Shown one piece after another: positions 9,586-18,681 of a DNA stretch of 64,000 bases (position 1 is its first letter; each line of letters begins with the position of its first letter). Where the stretch lies: contig CP091724.1 of NCBI GenBank assembly GCA_022009795.1, forward strand, positions 1,658,501 to 1,722,500. Reading direction: 5' to 3'. Under the pieces are notes generated by a model. It was not told where the DNA came from. It ran no database searches and saw only the letters and a program-made list of their open reading frames with translations. The translations under genes and the position numbers were made by a program. The stretch comes from Anaerotruncus sp. Lineage in GTDB: Bacteria > Bacillota > Clostridia > Oscillospirales > Acutalibacteraceae.

Positions 9586-9959
9586 ATGGAATATGTTTCA
9601 ACAAATAACGCCCCCCGGCGCAATCGGTCCTTACAGCCAAGCGGTTAAGGCAAACGGCTTGCTTTTCACAAGCGGCCAAATCGCAATAAACCCCGCCACG
9701 GGCAATGTGGAGGCACAAACAATTGAGGAGCAAACGGAGCAGGTTTGCAAAAATTTGCAGGCAGTTTGCGAAGCCGCAGGCACAAGCCTTGATAAGGCGG
9801 TTAAAACGGTTTGCTTCCTTGCCGATATAAATGATTTTGCCGCTTTTTAACGAAGTTTACGGCAAATATTTCACCGCAAAGCCTGCCAGAAGCTGTGTTG
9901 CCGTTAAGGCGCTTCCCAAAAATGTGCTTTGCGAGGTTGAGGTTATTGCAGAGCTGTAA
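9586..9959 (+). CDS. ridA: RidA family enamine/imine deaminase
   Basis: About 124 residues. RidA hydrolyses 2-aminoacrylate and 2-iminobutanoate made by PLP dehydratases, which fits its place behind ilvA. Motifs: 'AIGPYSQAVKANGLLFTSGQI', 'QTEQVCKNLQAVCEAAG', 'VKTVCFLADINDFAAFNEVY', 'PARSCVAVKALPKNVLCEVEVIA' with the conserved Arg. The frame breaks twice: six C where five are expected at about 9613, and T5 for T4 at about 9847. The first is useful because it is a C-run, showing the indels are not confined to A/T. Confidence 0.88.
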
Positions 9960-10083
9960 AATCCTTGTGGCTTGCGGATAAATCGAATAATTTGTTTCAC
10001 GGCACATCGTATTATGCTTTTGCGTTATGCGGTGTGCTTTTTTGCGCACGCTTTTAATTATGCCGCATAAAATTAAAGCAAAA

Positions 10084-10121
10084 GGGGCGCACTCCGTAAA
10101 GAGAAATACGGAGTGTGCCCC
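10084..10121. terminator. Long perfect hairpin between ridA and the GNAT gene
   Basis: A 15-bp stem (GGGGCGCACTCCGTA with TACGGAGTGTGCCCC, one G-T pair) and an 8-nt loop. On the minus strand it is followed by TTTTGCTTT, so it may end the GNAT transcript. A diverged half of the same stem (GGCTCACTCCGTAAAG) recurs near 50503. Confidence 0.6.
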
Positions 10122-10210
10122 AAGCGTTTCTTATGAAAGGCTGCGTGCTTTTTTTATGCTTGCGTTGTTTGCTGCCTTGCCTGCAAATATATGTGCAAAA
10201 TATATTGATA

Positions 10211-10742
10211 TTATTCGGAAAAAGAGCGGTAAACTTTTTTATAAAGCGTTTTGCGAATGTGCTCAAATTCGTCCTTTTCAATTGCGCCGCCTGTGGTCAT
10301 TATCATCAGCGGCAGCGGGTCGCGATCCTCGCCGAGCGGCGGCTGCATATAGGGAAAAATGATTCAGGGTGAATCCGTTTCGCTCATAAAATGCAATTCG
10401 GCGCTTTGCGGTTTCCGTTTCGGGCAGCTCCACCTCAAGGCAAAATCTTTGGTGCTCGTTTTGCAAAATCTCTGCCAAAACTTTTGTTCCCGTTCCCTGC
10501 CCGCGAAGCTCTCGACGAACGGCAAAATGCTCGCCGTAGGTAAAATCCTCAAATCGCCAAAGGCTTATAAAGGCGTCCGTTTGCAATTCGTTTTCGGCGT
10601 TTTTTATGCCCCACACTTCATATTCCGGCAGTGAAAACAGCGCGCGCTGGCCGCTTTTTTGCCTGTATTCGTCGGTGGGAAAGCTTTTTTCGATAAGCTC
10701 GAAAATTCCGTCAAAATCATTTTTTGTCAATTTAGCAATCAT
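10211..10742 (-). CDS. GNAT family N-acetyltransferase
   Basis: About 177 residues. The acetyl-CoA-binding signature is clear: 'FAVRRELRGQGTGTKVLAEI' (R-x-x-G-x-G/A) followed by 'CLEVELPETETAKRRIAFYERNGF'. The substrate cannot be predicted. The N-terminus starts right at the fold (MIAKLTKNDFDGIFELIEKSF). One frame break near 10357 (T5 for T4); past it the chain reads 'NHFPYMQPPLGEDRDPLPLM', which is the usual C-terminal strand of this subfamily, and ends at 10211. Confidence 0.85.
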
Positions 10743-10830
10743 TTTAATAATTCCTTTTTGTTATCGGCGAAGCGGTTGAGGTTGTTTTTCTGTATATTGG
10801 CACAATGTGCCTGCAATAAATTAAGCCTTC

Positions 10831-10860
10831 CCCGGCGTTGAAACAAACTCCGTGCCGATG
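10831..10860. repeat. Partial copy B of the interspersed repeat
   Basis: CGGCGTTGAAACAAACTCCG then TGCCGATG, matching the left arm of copy A; the right arm is absent. Too short to say whether it is a decayed copy. Confidence 0.4.
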
Positions 10861-10907
10861 TAAAATCAACATTTTAACGCGCCGAAAATGCGTTTCCGCC
10901 GCGCAAC

Positions 10908-10950
10908 AAAGAGCGTTTTGCAACGCCTTTCGGCGCCGAAAACGCTCTTT
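10908..10950. terminator. Terminator after the alpha-galactosidase
   Basis: AAAGAGCGTTTTG pairs with CGAAAACGCTCTTT, with an inner GGCGCC loop region. It lies just past the stop of the GH27 gene. Confidence 0.7.
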
Positions 10951-10962
10951 TATTATTTCCTG

Positions 10963-12702
10963 TTATTGCTTGCTGATTCTGTAAACACGGCAGCCGTGCT
11001 TTTGAAGCGATGCGGAAATCATCTTTGTGTTAAATCTTTCGTCGCTCCAAAGCTCATGCACTTGGTATGAGCCGGCGGGGGAAAAGTTCAAATATTCATC
11101 CGCAGCGGTTTCGGTAATGTCTATCGAAACTCCGCGCACATGCGCCGTTTTATTGTAAAGGCAAAGGGCGATGTCGCCGTTTGAAAGCGGCCTTGCCAAA
11201 ATGTCGATTCCGTGAATCGTTTTAAGCTTTTTGGCGGCCTTGCCGAGCGGGTCTTGGTCTATCAGGATAAGGCTCTTGTTTGTAACCGTTTTTCAAAATC
11301 GGATTTTCGGGGTTGGGTTCGCCGTCCGTGCCCAAAAGCAGCCTTAAATCATTGCCGAGCACCAGCGGCGCCGCCATCATGCACCAAAGGCTGAAATGAG
11401 TTCTGTTTTCCTCGTCCGTAAGTTTGCCGTTGCCCACCTCAAGCATATCCGGGTCGTTCCAAGCGCCGGGCGCGGAGTGAGCATAAAGGCCGATGTTGCG
11501 GCGGTAAATCATGTGAATGCTGAACCATTTCGGCATAATATCCGGCGTGGTGCGCCACATGTTGCCTGCTGCAAAGCCCCAATTCCACGGGTTTGCAAAG
11601 CCCCATTCGCAAATTGAAAAGGTGATGGGCTTTTCTCTGAGTCCCGTTTCAAACGCCACTTTTTTTGTGGCGGCTTTAAGGGCATTGCCCATTCTTTGAT
11701 ATTGAATAAAAAGAGCTGTCCGCTCTTGTTTTTAACAGGGTTTCTGAGCACAATTTCGTTTTTCGCCGGCGCGCAGGCGGATAATCAGCTGCGCTCTGCC
11801 CGTTGGGCTTGGTGCATTCGTTTTTCGGAAAGAAAACCTCGTGCACCTTGCCGTTTACAACCACCTGCAAATATTCTTCATTTCTTGTGAACTGCTTGTG
11901 GATAAGCAGGGTTAAAACATATGCGCCTGCCGTGTTGATAACGGGGCGAAAGATTGCCGTGCCCGCGCCGTGGTTCAAAAGGCCTATGCCCTTGCCCGTC
12001 GGCAGCTTTTTTTAACCTGCAGGGTTCTTGCTCTTCCGGTGAATTCGGCATTTTTCGGGATAAAGGGTAAATTCTGCCTTTTTGCCCGGCTCGCTGATTT
12101 CAAGCGCTTCTATAATCGGCGCCGCGCCGCTTATGATTTGGTGGTGGCAAAAATCGTATTTAAAAAATTCACAGCCCCATTCGGCAATCGTTTGCGCGTC
12201 AAGCGTTTCTCTGCCGAGGCTTGCCGGCAAATCCTCGCAGGTGAGGGTGCCGTTTGATGAATAAAGCCCCACCTTCATGCCCATTTGGTTATATTGTAAA
12301 TCAGGCTCTTGATTCCGGAGGGGAATTTTTCCAAATCGCCCTGAAGCCTGCCGTTTTCATCACGCAGTGAGCTTTGCCAGCAATCGTCAAGGTTTATATA
12401 GCGGTAGCCGGCATCAAGCAGGCCTGTTTTTTTCATGGCCTCGGCCGTGTCTAAAATCAAATCCTCGCTTATGTTTTGGCGAAATGTGTTCCAGCTGCTC
12501 CAGCCCATCGGCGGGGTGGGTGAATTTTCGGCGGAATAAGGCTCTGCATTTTCAACATCCATGGTTATTTTTGTTGGCTTGGTAATTTTTTCAAGCGCGC
12601 AGAGCGGGCATTTGCCGCTTGCACGGTAGCTGATAAACCATGCGGCAAAGGCAATTGCCGCAATGATTAAAATAATCAATATCGCTGTTAAAAAAATCCC
12701 AT
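10963..12702 (-). CDS. Membrane-anchored GH27 alpha-galactosidase
   Basis: About 580 residues. Removes terminal alpha-1,6-galactose (raffinose, galactomannan type substrates). 'PPMGWSSWNTF', 'YINLDDCW', nucleophile Asp in KYDFC (near 12155) and acid/base Asp in NDPDM (near 11462) define GH27. Between the two catalytic blocks is an inserted beta-rich domain of about 130 residues (GKSKTLQVKKLPTGKGIGLL, HGAGTAIFRPVINTAGAYV), carbohydrate-binding-like. The start at 12702 has GGAGG 9 nt away and yields an uncleaved N-terminal helix (MGFFLTAILIILIIAAIAFA), so the enzyme is anchored at the cell surface. Five frame breaks, all in homopolymers. No transporter is adjacent. Confidence 0.82.
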
Positions 12703-12806
12703 AAATTTTACCTCCTGCCGCGTGAACGGCGTGTTTTTGTGCTTCGTGCGAAAATTTGTTTTCAGTGATTTTGCACGGTGAATTTTAAATTTGTGCCTGC
12801 CGAAAT

Positions 12807-13982
12807 TTAAAGCAGGCCGATTTCTTTGTAATGTTCAAGTTCTTCCCGGGCGGCGGCCGTGTTTTCATTGCTGCCGATTTCTTTTGCAAGGCGCATCATA
12901 TCTTTTCGCCTGCAAAAAAGATTTTTGAAAAATCTGATTGCCCATGCAAGCGGAGTGAGCCACCGCCTGCCTTTAAGAAAGCGTATGTATGAAAGCGCGC
13001 ACATTTCCTCATAGCTCGGAAAAAGCAACGCAAGCTTTGCCGAAAATCCGCCTTTGGCACTGCCGCGGGCAAGCTTTGTGCGCTCCACCACCACGGCTTT
13101 ATTTCTGCTCACATTGCCGAAAGCCCCGTGCGAGGCGATAAAATCCTCTGTTTTTTGGGTGGGGTATTCGCATTCTTTGCCGTAGCCAAACCATTTTTTG
13201 CAGATTGCAAGAATGATTTTTGCAAATTTGCCAAGCCCCATTTTTTCAAAATCCGCCTCTGCGGCTTCAATGCTTATTCCGCCCGCTTTCAGCATAACCG
13301 CCAAATCGAGCACCATTTTTATGCCCGCTCCGCAGTTGCCGAAATGGTGGGCTAAATGCGCAAGGATATATTCAAAATGATATTGCGGCAAAAGCCTGCC
13401 CTCACAGCCGTTGAATTCCGCCTTTTGAATTGCATTTTCAAAAAATTCATCTGCGCTGCTGCTGCCGATTTTGCCGTTTACAAGCGATGTGTGTATTTCC
13501 GCAATCACACCGCCTTTTGTGTAAACCCATTCTCCGCCGCCGCAAACCGTGCATTCAAAGCCGCTTTCGCAAAGCAGCTTTTTGACCTGCTTTTGCCTGC
13601 CTTTTTCGATAAGCAAATCAATGTCGCCCATTGTTCTGGCTTCGGGCTCCGGGTAAAGTTCTCGCAGCACGGCGCCTTTAAACGGCACAAATTTTATTCC
13701 CTCGGCGCAGAAAAGTTTTTTTATTTCGCCGAAAATCTGCATTTGCATATTATTTATGTAAACAGAATCAAGAAACGCTCCCTGATATTCCGCAAAAAGA
13801 TTTTCATTTATCTCATTTGCGTTTTCGGCGCCGGAAATTGCGCAAAAAACAGGGCACGCAAGATTATGAATTTTTGCCGTGTTAAAAAGCAGCCTGTAAT
13901 CAATATCGGATCGCAGGGTTGTTTTTCTGCCGCCGAGATATGCGCCGATAAGCGCTATAAGATATTCTTGCTCTTTCGTCAT
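12807..13982 (-). CDS. Nucleotidyltransferase family protein (NTP_transf_5 type)
   Basis: 391 residues, unbroken. 'FVPFKGAVLRELYPEPEARTM' followed by GDIDLLI is the Pol-beta-like core with the two catalytic aspartates (D-x-D), and 'VIAEIHTSLVN' supplies the third acidic position. The C-terminal half is basic and helical. Members of this family sit in varied surface-polysaccharide and peptide-modification loci; no target is known. Its neighbours (GH27 downstream by 105 nt, NUDIX upstream by 24 nt) put it in a likely minus-strand transcription unit that begins at the promoter near 14790. Confidence 0.75.
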   Translation of the reverse strand: MTKEQEYLIALIGAYLGGRKTTLRSDIDYRLLFNTAKIHNLACPVFCAISGAENANEINENLFAEYQGAFLDSVYINNMQMQIFGEIKKLFCAEGIKFVPFKGAVLRELYPEPEARTMGDIDLLIEKGRQKQVKKLLCESGFECTVCGGGEWVYTKGGVIAEIHTSLVNGKIGSSSADEFFENAIQKAEFNGCEGRLLPQYHFEYILAHLAHHFGNCGAGIKMVLDLAVMLKAGGISIEAAEADFEKMGLGKFAKIILAICKKWFGYGKECEYPTQKTEDFIASHGAFGNVSRNKAVVVERTKLARGSAKGGFSAKLALLFPSYEEMCALSYIRFLKGRRWLTPLAWAIRFFKNLFCRRKDMMRLAKEIGSNENTAAAREELEHYKEIGLL

Positions 13983-14006
13983 GCCGTGGGCAGTCCTTTC
14001 GGGCGG

Positions 14007-14739
14007 CTAAATATAATTGTGGCTGTTTAAAAATTCGTGCGCCGCCGTGATAATGCTTTTGTCGTTTTCAAATTTAAGAATGCTTAAAGCTCTGTCGTAG
14101 GTAAGCCAAATATAGTCCTCAATTTCCTCCGGCTGAATGGAGGTTGAACTGTCTGTTGTGGTGCCGACAAAAATGGAAACCTGCTTTTCAATCTTGTTTT
14201 GAATTTTGTATTTTGAAATGCTTTCAAAGCCGTCAATTATGCGCACATGAACTCCGGTTTCCTCCAGCACCTCTCTGATTGCGGTTTGCTTTTTCGTTTC
14301 TCCCGGCTCAATGTGGCCCTTTGGAAATCCCCAGTGCGCCGAGCGTTTGTTTTTAATAAGCAGATAGCGCACCTCGCCCTTGATATCTCTGTACACCACA
14401 GCGCCGCAGCTGCTTTCGTACAAACATTCAAGCTTGTAATTCGGGAAATCTTTTTTTCAACATCAATGTATTTTTTTGATGTCGTTCACTATAAATCTTG
14501 TGCTCTTGGGAGCTGTTATAAGAATCTGCCTGCCGCCGGCCTTGGGGTTGAGCGTGGCAATCACGCGCCCGTCAAAATTGCGAACGGGGTGGTCTATTCC
14601 CAAAACAAATGAATAAAGCTCATCGGCGTTGTAAACCGAGCCGTAGTTCAGCGGGAAAGTGAACCGAGTGCCGTCGCGAACGGAGCCGATAGGGTCTGTT
14701 ATCTTGATTCGGACATATTTTTCCGAGCATTTTTTTCAC
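14007..14739 (-). CDS. NUDIX hydrolase with an extra N-terminal domain
   Basis: About 242 residues once frame breaks are crossed. The C-terminal part has a full NUDIX box (GHIEPGETKKQTAIREVLEE), closest to Ap4A-type hydrolases of about 140 residues. Ahead of it, in continuous sequence from a GTG at 14739, lies a domain of about 100 residues: 'YVRIKITDPIGSVRDGTRF', 'YNADELYSFVLGIDHPVRNF', 'RVIATLNPKAGGRQILITAP', 'STRFIVNDIKKYIDVEKDF'. I do not recognise it. Breaks occur near 14731, 14470 and 14452 (A7 for A6). A promoter lies directly upstream. Confidence 0.75.
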
Positions 14740-14766
14740 CACCGTGTAAAATATAAAACTAAGTCC

Positions 14767-14795
14767 ATTATACTAAAATATATAAAAATATACAA
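14767..14795 (-). promoter_or_regulatory. Promoter of the NUDIX-nucleotidyltransferase-GH27 unit
   Basis: On the minus strand TTGTAT, 17-nt spacer, TATAAT, about 28 nt before the GTG start. Confidence 0.6.
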
Positions 14796-14883
14796 GTGCG
14801 AATATTAAATTATGCTTTCGGCGGTAAATCGGCGCTTGCTTTGCCTGTGTTTGTGAGTAACTTTGTCGTTTTGGGATTAAAAA

Positions 14884-14912
14884 AAGCGGCGCAGCTTTAA
14901 ACTGCGTCGCTT
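14884..14912 (-). terminator. Terminator of the DUF975 gene
   Basis: Minus strand AAGCGACGCAG...CTGCGCCGCTT followed by TTTTTTT. Confidence 0.85.
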
Positions 14913-14999
14913 AATTTTATATGATTGGCAGGCAAAAAACAAACTGCTGTTTAAAGCATTCAATTTTTTTGCGCGTGCCGTGTTAAAAAAAGCCGGCCG

Positions 15000-16708
15000 T
15001 TATTGTGCCGAGTCTTCTTCGCTGTTGCTTGGCTGCGGTGCAAAATCGTTTTCTGCATCCGGTTTTTGCGTCGGTGCTTGCAGCGTCTGTATCCGGCTTT
15101 GAGCCGTCGGCAGTTTCGGTGCCCGGCGTGTTAAATGTGCCGGTGCCGAAAACGCCTGCCTGCATAAACGGCATTGCCGCTTCCGGAATGTCCGCCGGTG
15201 CCGCTTGTGAGGAAATATCCTCCGGCTCGGTGGGTTCCATGGGCTCGGTAGGCTCAATAAATGCCTCCGTCGGCTCCTCCGGCTTTTGCATTTCACTGAA
15301 AAGCGGCGTTTGCGGCTCTTCAGGCTCCGTAATCGTGATTTGCGGTGCCTCCTGCTTCGGTTCCTCGGGCATATCCGTGGGATTTACCGTGTCGTTTGCA
15401 AGGGGCGCATAAATATCCTTCGGCTTCTCCGGATTCTGCGGCTGCGGGATATCCGGTGTAAAATAAGCCGGCTGAGGCTGCTGCATAATCTGCTGCGGCG
15501 GATTGAAATATGTTGGCGCATACGGATTTGCCGGTTGCTGCGGCGGGTAATATCCCTGTGCGTTCGGCGCATAATTCACCGTGTTTTGCGGTTGGTTTTG
15601 CGTGTATGCTCCGCTTTGCGGCTGCTGTTGCGCGCCGAAATCCTGCGGCGGCTGCGCATAGCCATAGCCGGCACCCGGTTGAGCCGGATTCTGCTGAGGC
15701 TGAGCCGGATTCTGCTGAGGCTGAGCCGGATTCTGCTGAGGTTGAGTCGGATTCTGCACGGGCTGAGCGTATTGCTGAGTGCCGTAAGGTGAGCCGTAAT
15801 ATTGGCCGCCCTGCGGATTGCCGTATTGGCCCGAATATTTGGCGGCTTTTTGTGCGTCCGAAAGGAAATCATCCTCGGTTACAACGCCGAGCTGAATAGC
15901 GCGGGCTTTGAAATTTTCGTAATAAAGCGCCTGCGTTGTGCTTACATAAGGCACAACATAAATGAGCGGGAAAACCGCGAAGCAAAGCAAGTACCACGGA
16001 ATAAAGCTTAAATCAAGCGCGAAAAGCTCGCTGCGGTGGCCTTTTACTATTTTTTTGCTTAGCATGATTGCCTGCATGGGCGAAAGCTCGGGGTATTCGC
16101 AAATCAGCTGATATGTAAAAATATGAACTGTAATAGAATATGATTCCCGGAATTATAAACAGCACCGAGAGCAGATCCATAAGCAGGCCTTGCAAAAATG
16201 CCGCACCCAGCTTTTTGCCGTAATTTTCAAACGCCTCTTTATAGGTGATTTGAATGCCTGCGCCGAGCTCGTATTCCCTGCCGTTTACGAATTTAACATA
16301 ATACCAACTCAGAGAAACCAAAAGCGGTAATAACAAAATCCGAGCGATCGCAAGCGGATAGGAAACCACGCTCAATTTGCTTGATGCGGCTTTTTGCGGC
16401 GCGGAAATAAGCGTTTTTTCGGGTGCGGAATTTGCCGCCGTGCCGAAATTTTCAAAATCGCTTGCGGAATTGCCGCTGCCGTCAAAATCGTTAAAATAAT
16501 TTTTGTCGTTTGAATTGCCGTTGTCGGAAAAAGAATAATCGCTTCCGTTGAATATATCGTTTGAGGAGGTGGATGTAATCGAAAAAGATAATCCGCCAAT
16601 TACCATGATGGCAATCGAAACCACAAATGATGTGATAAACAGCTTCATAACCTTATCTTTGATAAGCGCTCTTGCCTGCTGTTTAATTAAGCCTCTGTCA
16701 AGATTCAT
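15000..16708 (-). CDS. DUF975 membrane protein with long Pro/Gln-rich tail
   Basis: About 570 residues. The N-terminal part is a DUF975 polytopic protein: MNLDRGLIKQQARALIKDK, helices near residues 25-45, 120-145, 180-205 and 'DLSFIPWYLLCFAVFPLIYV'; 'QLICEYPELSPMQAIMLSKK' is the family signature. An Asn/Asp/Ser-rich loop sits between helices 1 and 2. The C-terminal approximately 300 residues are low-complexity: three QQNPAQP heptad-like repeats, then Pro/Glu/Thr-rich sequence, probably cytoplasmic and disordered. Breaks near 16130 (T5 run) and near the C-terminus (about 15050). Function unknown. Confidence 0.75.
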
Positions 16709-16786
16709 AAAATCACAAGCCTTTCCGCCCTTTTATATTAGGCGCACAGAGGCGGGCGGTGCTGTGCGCCGTGAAAATTCGGTTTG

Positions 16787-18173
16787 TTAAAATTCGATTT
16801 TTTTCGCGATGAAGTCCTCAAGCTCGGCAATCGGAATTCTGACCTGCTCCATAGTGTCACGGTCACGAACTGTTACGCAACCGTCCTCTGCGGAATCAAA
16901 GTCATATGTTATGCAAAACGGCGTGCCGATTTCATCCTGCCTGCGATAGCGCTTGCCGATTGAGCCTGCATCATCGTAATCAATGTTGAATTTCTTTGAA
17001 AGGTTATCGTAAACCTCGCCTGCCTGCTCGCTGAGCTTTTTTTGGAAAGCGGAAGCACTGCGGCTTTAAACGGAGCAAGTGCGGGGTGGAAGTGAAGCAC
17101 GATTCTGGTGTCGTTTTTTTCTCGGGGTCGATAACCTCTTCATCGTAAGCCTCGGTAAGAAGCGCAAGGAAAAGCCTTTCAACGCCGAGCGACGGCTCAA
17201 TAACATATGGCACATATTTTTCGCCCGTTGTTTGGTCGAAATATTCAAGGTTTTTGCCGCTTGTTTTAATGTGCTGCGAAAGGTCATAATCCGTTCTGTC
17301 TGCAACGCCCCAAAGCTCGCCCCAGCCAAACGGGAAAAGATATTCAAAGTCCGTTGTGGCTTTTGAATAGAAGCAAAGTTCCTCGGGCGAATGGTCACGA
17401 AGGCGAAGGTTTTCGGGCTTCATGTTAAGAGAATAGAGCCAATCGCGGCAGAAGCTGCGCCAGTAATCAAACCACTCAAGGTCTGTGCCCGGCTTGCAGA
17501 AGAATTCAAGCTCCATTTGCTCGAATTCACGCACGCGGAAAATAAATTTGCCCGGTGTGATTTCGTTTCTGAAGGATTTGCCGACCTGTGCAACGCCGAA
17601 GGGGATTTTCTTTCTTGTTGTTCTTTGCACATTCGCAAAGTTTACGAAAATGCCCTGTGCCGTTTCGGGGCGAAGATAAATTTCGTCCTTTGAATCCTCG
17701 GTAACACCTTGAAATGTTTTAAACATAAGGTTGAATTGGCGAATGTCCGTAAAATTATGCGCGCCGCAGTTGGGGCAGGGAATGTTGTGCTCTTTAATAT
17801 ATGCGCTCATTTCCTCGTTGCTCCAGCCGGCAACATTTGTGCCGTCAAAGCTTTCGATAAGATCGTCTGCTCTGTGGCGGGTTTTGCATTCGCAGCAATC
17901 CATAAGCGGGTCTGAAAATCCGCCGAGATGGCCCGATGCAACCCATGTTTGCGGGTTCATAAGAATTGCGGCGTCAAGGCCCACATTGTATTTGTTTTCC
18001 TGAATGAATTTTTTGCGCCAAGCGGCTTTGATGTTTGTTTTAAGCTCAACGCCGAGCGGGCCGTAGTCCCATGTGTTTGCAAGGCCGCCGTATATTTCCG
18101 AGCCGGGGTAAACAAAGCCTCTGCCCTTGCAAAGCGCCACAAGCGCTTCAAGTGATTTTTCTGTGTTTTTCAT
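16787..18173 (-). CDS. glyS: Glycyl-tRNA synthetase, single-chain alpha2 type
   Basis: About 460 residues. Charges tRNA-Gly. Class II motifs are present: 'RGFVYPGSEIYGG', motif 2 'FRNEITPGKFIFRVREFEQMELEFF', motif 3 'EPSLGVERLFLALL', and the anticodon domain 'VLHFHPALAPFKAAVLPL' ending 'DFIAKKIEF'. I place the start at 18173 because GGAGG of the upstream in-frame ATG is its ribosome binding site. Two frame breaks (T7 near 17113 and T6 near 17043) split an essential gene, strong evidence that the breaks are not biological. Confidence 0.93.
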
Positions 18174-18340
18174 AGCTTTTTCCTCCATGGTAATTGCTGA
18201 AAGTTATACATATTTATAATACCATATAATGCAAAATTATACAATAAATATTTGCGCCTTATTTTTTTGAATTAGTGTTTGGAAAGCTCGGGAAGCACTG
18301 CTGCAAAAAAATCAGCGCTTTTCTTTATCAAAACAAAAAG

Positions 18341-18669
18341 CACCGAGGGAAAAAAACCTCGGTGCCCGGCGTAGAAAAAAAGTCAAATTATAAATTTCTA
18401 CACGCTGGCAGATTTCGAGAAAGTGAGATAAATTTTTGTATTTTTGCGAGTGGGAGCTGTACGATGGTACTGCCCCCGAGCAAAAAGACAAAAAAGCGCC
18501 AAAAACGGCTTGGACTCGATGTCCAAGCCGTTTTTTCACAATCCATCCGAGTGCAACAAGTTGCACCCACCTCCCTTTGCAAGGGGAGGCAAAAAGGTTA
18601 ATTTATTTTTATTCGGCGCGCTTTAGCCACTTTATCGACAGTCTGAGCACCGAGGGAAAAACCTCGGTG
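18341..18669. repeat. Cluster of hairpins between glyS and secA
   Basis: This gene-free stretch holds the same hairpin twice, CACCGAGG...CCTCGGTG at 18341-18364 and 18648-18669, framing other stems: ACGGCTTGGAC-tcgat-GTCCAAGCCGT with T6 after it (18505-18531), GTGCAA-caag-TTGCAC (18551-18566) and CCTCCCTTTGCAAGGGGAGG (18570-18589). The copy at 18648 lies 12 nt past the secA stop and is its likely terminator. Confidence 0.7.
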
Positions 18670-18681
18670 CCGTGTTAATTA

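Noticed and set aside
12807..13982. Nucleotidyltransferase as the toxin of a toxin-antitoxin pair (MNT/AbiEii type)
   Set aside because: It is much longer than those proteins, has no partner gene (HEPN or AbiEi), and its GDIDLLI block fits the NTP_transf_5 family.
15680..15745. Tandem repeats that might suggest a CRISPR or satellite
   Set aside because: They encode QQNPAQP repeats within the tail of the DUF975 protein; there are no spacers. No CRISPR array was seen anywhere.
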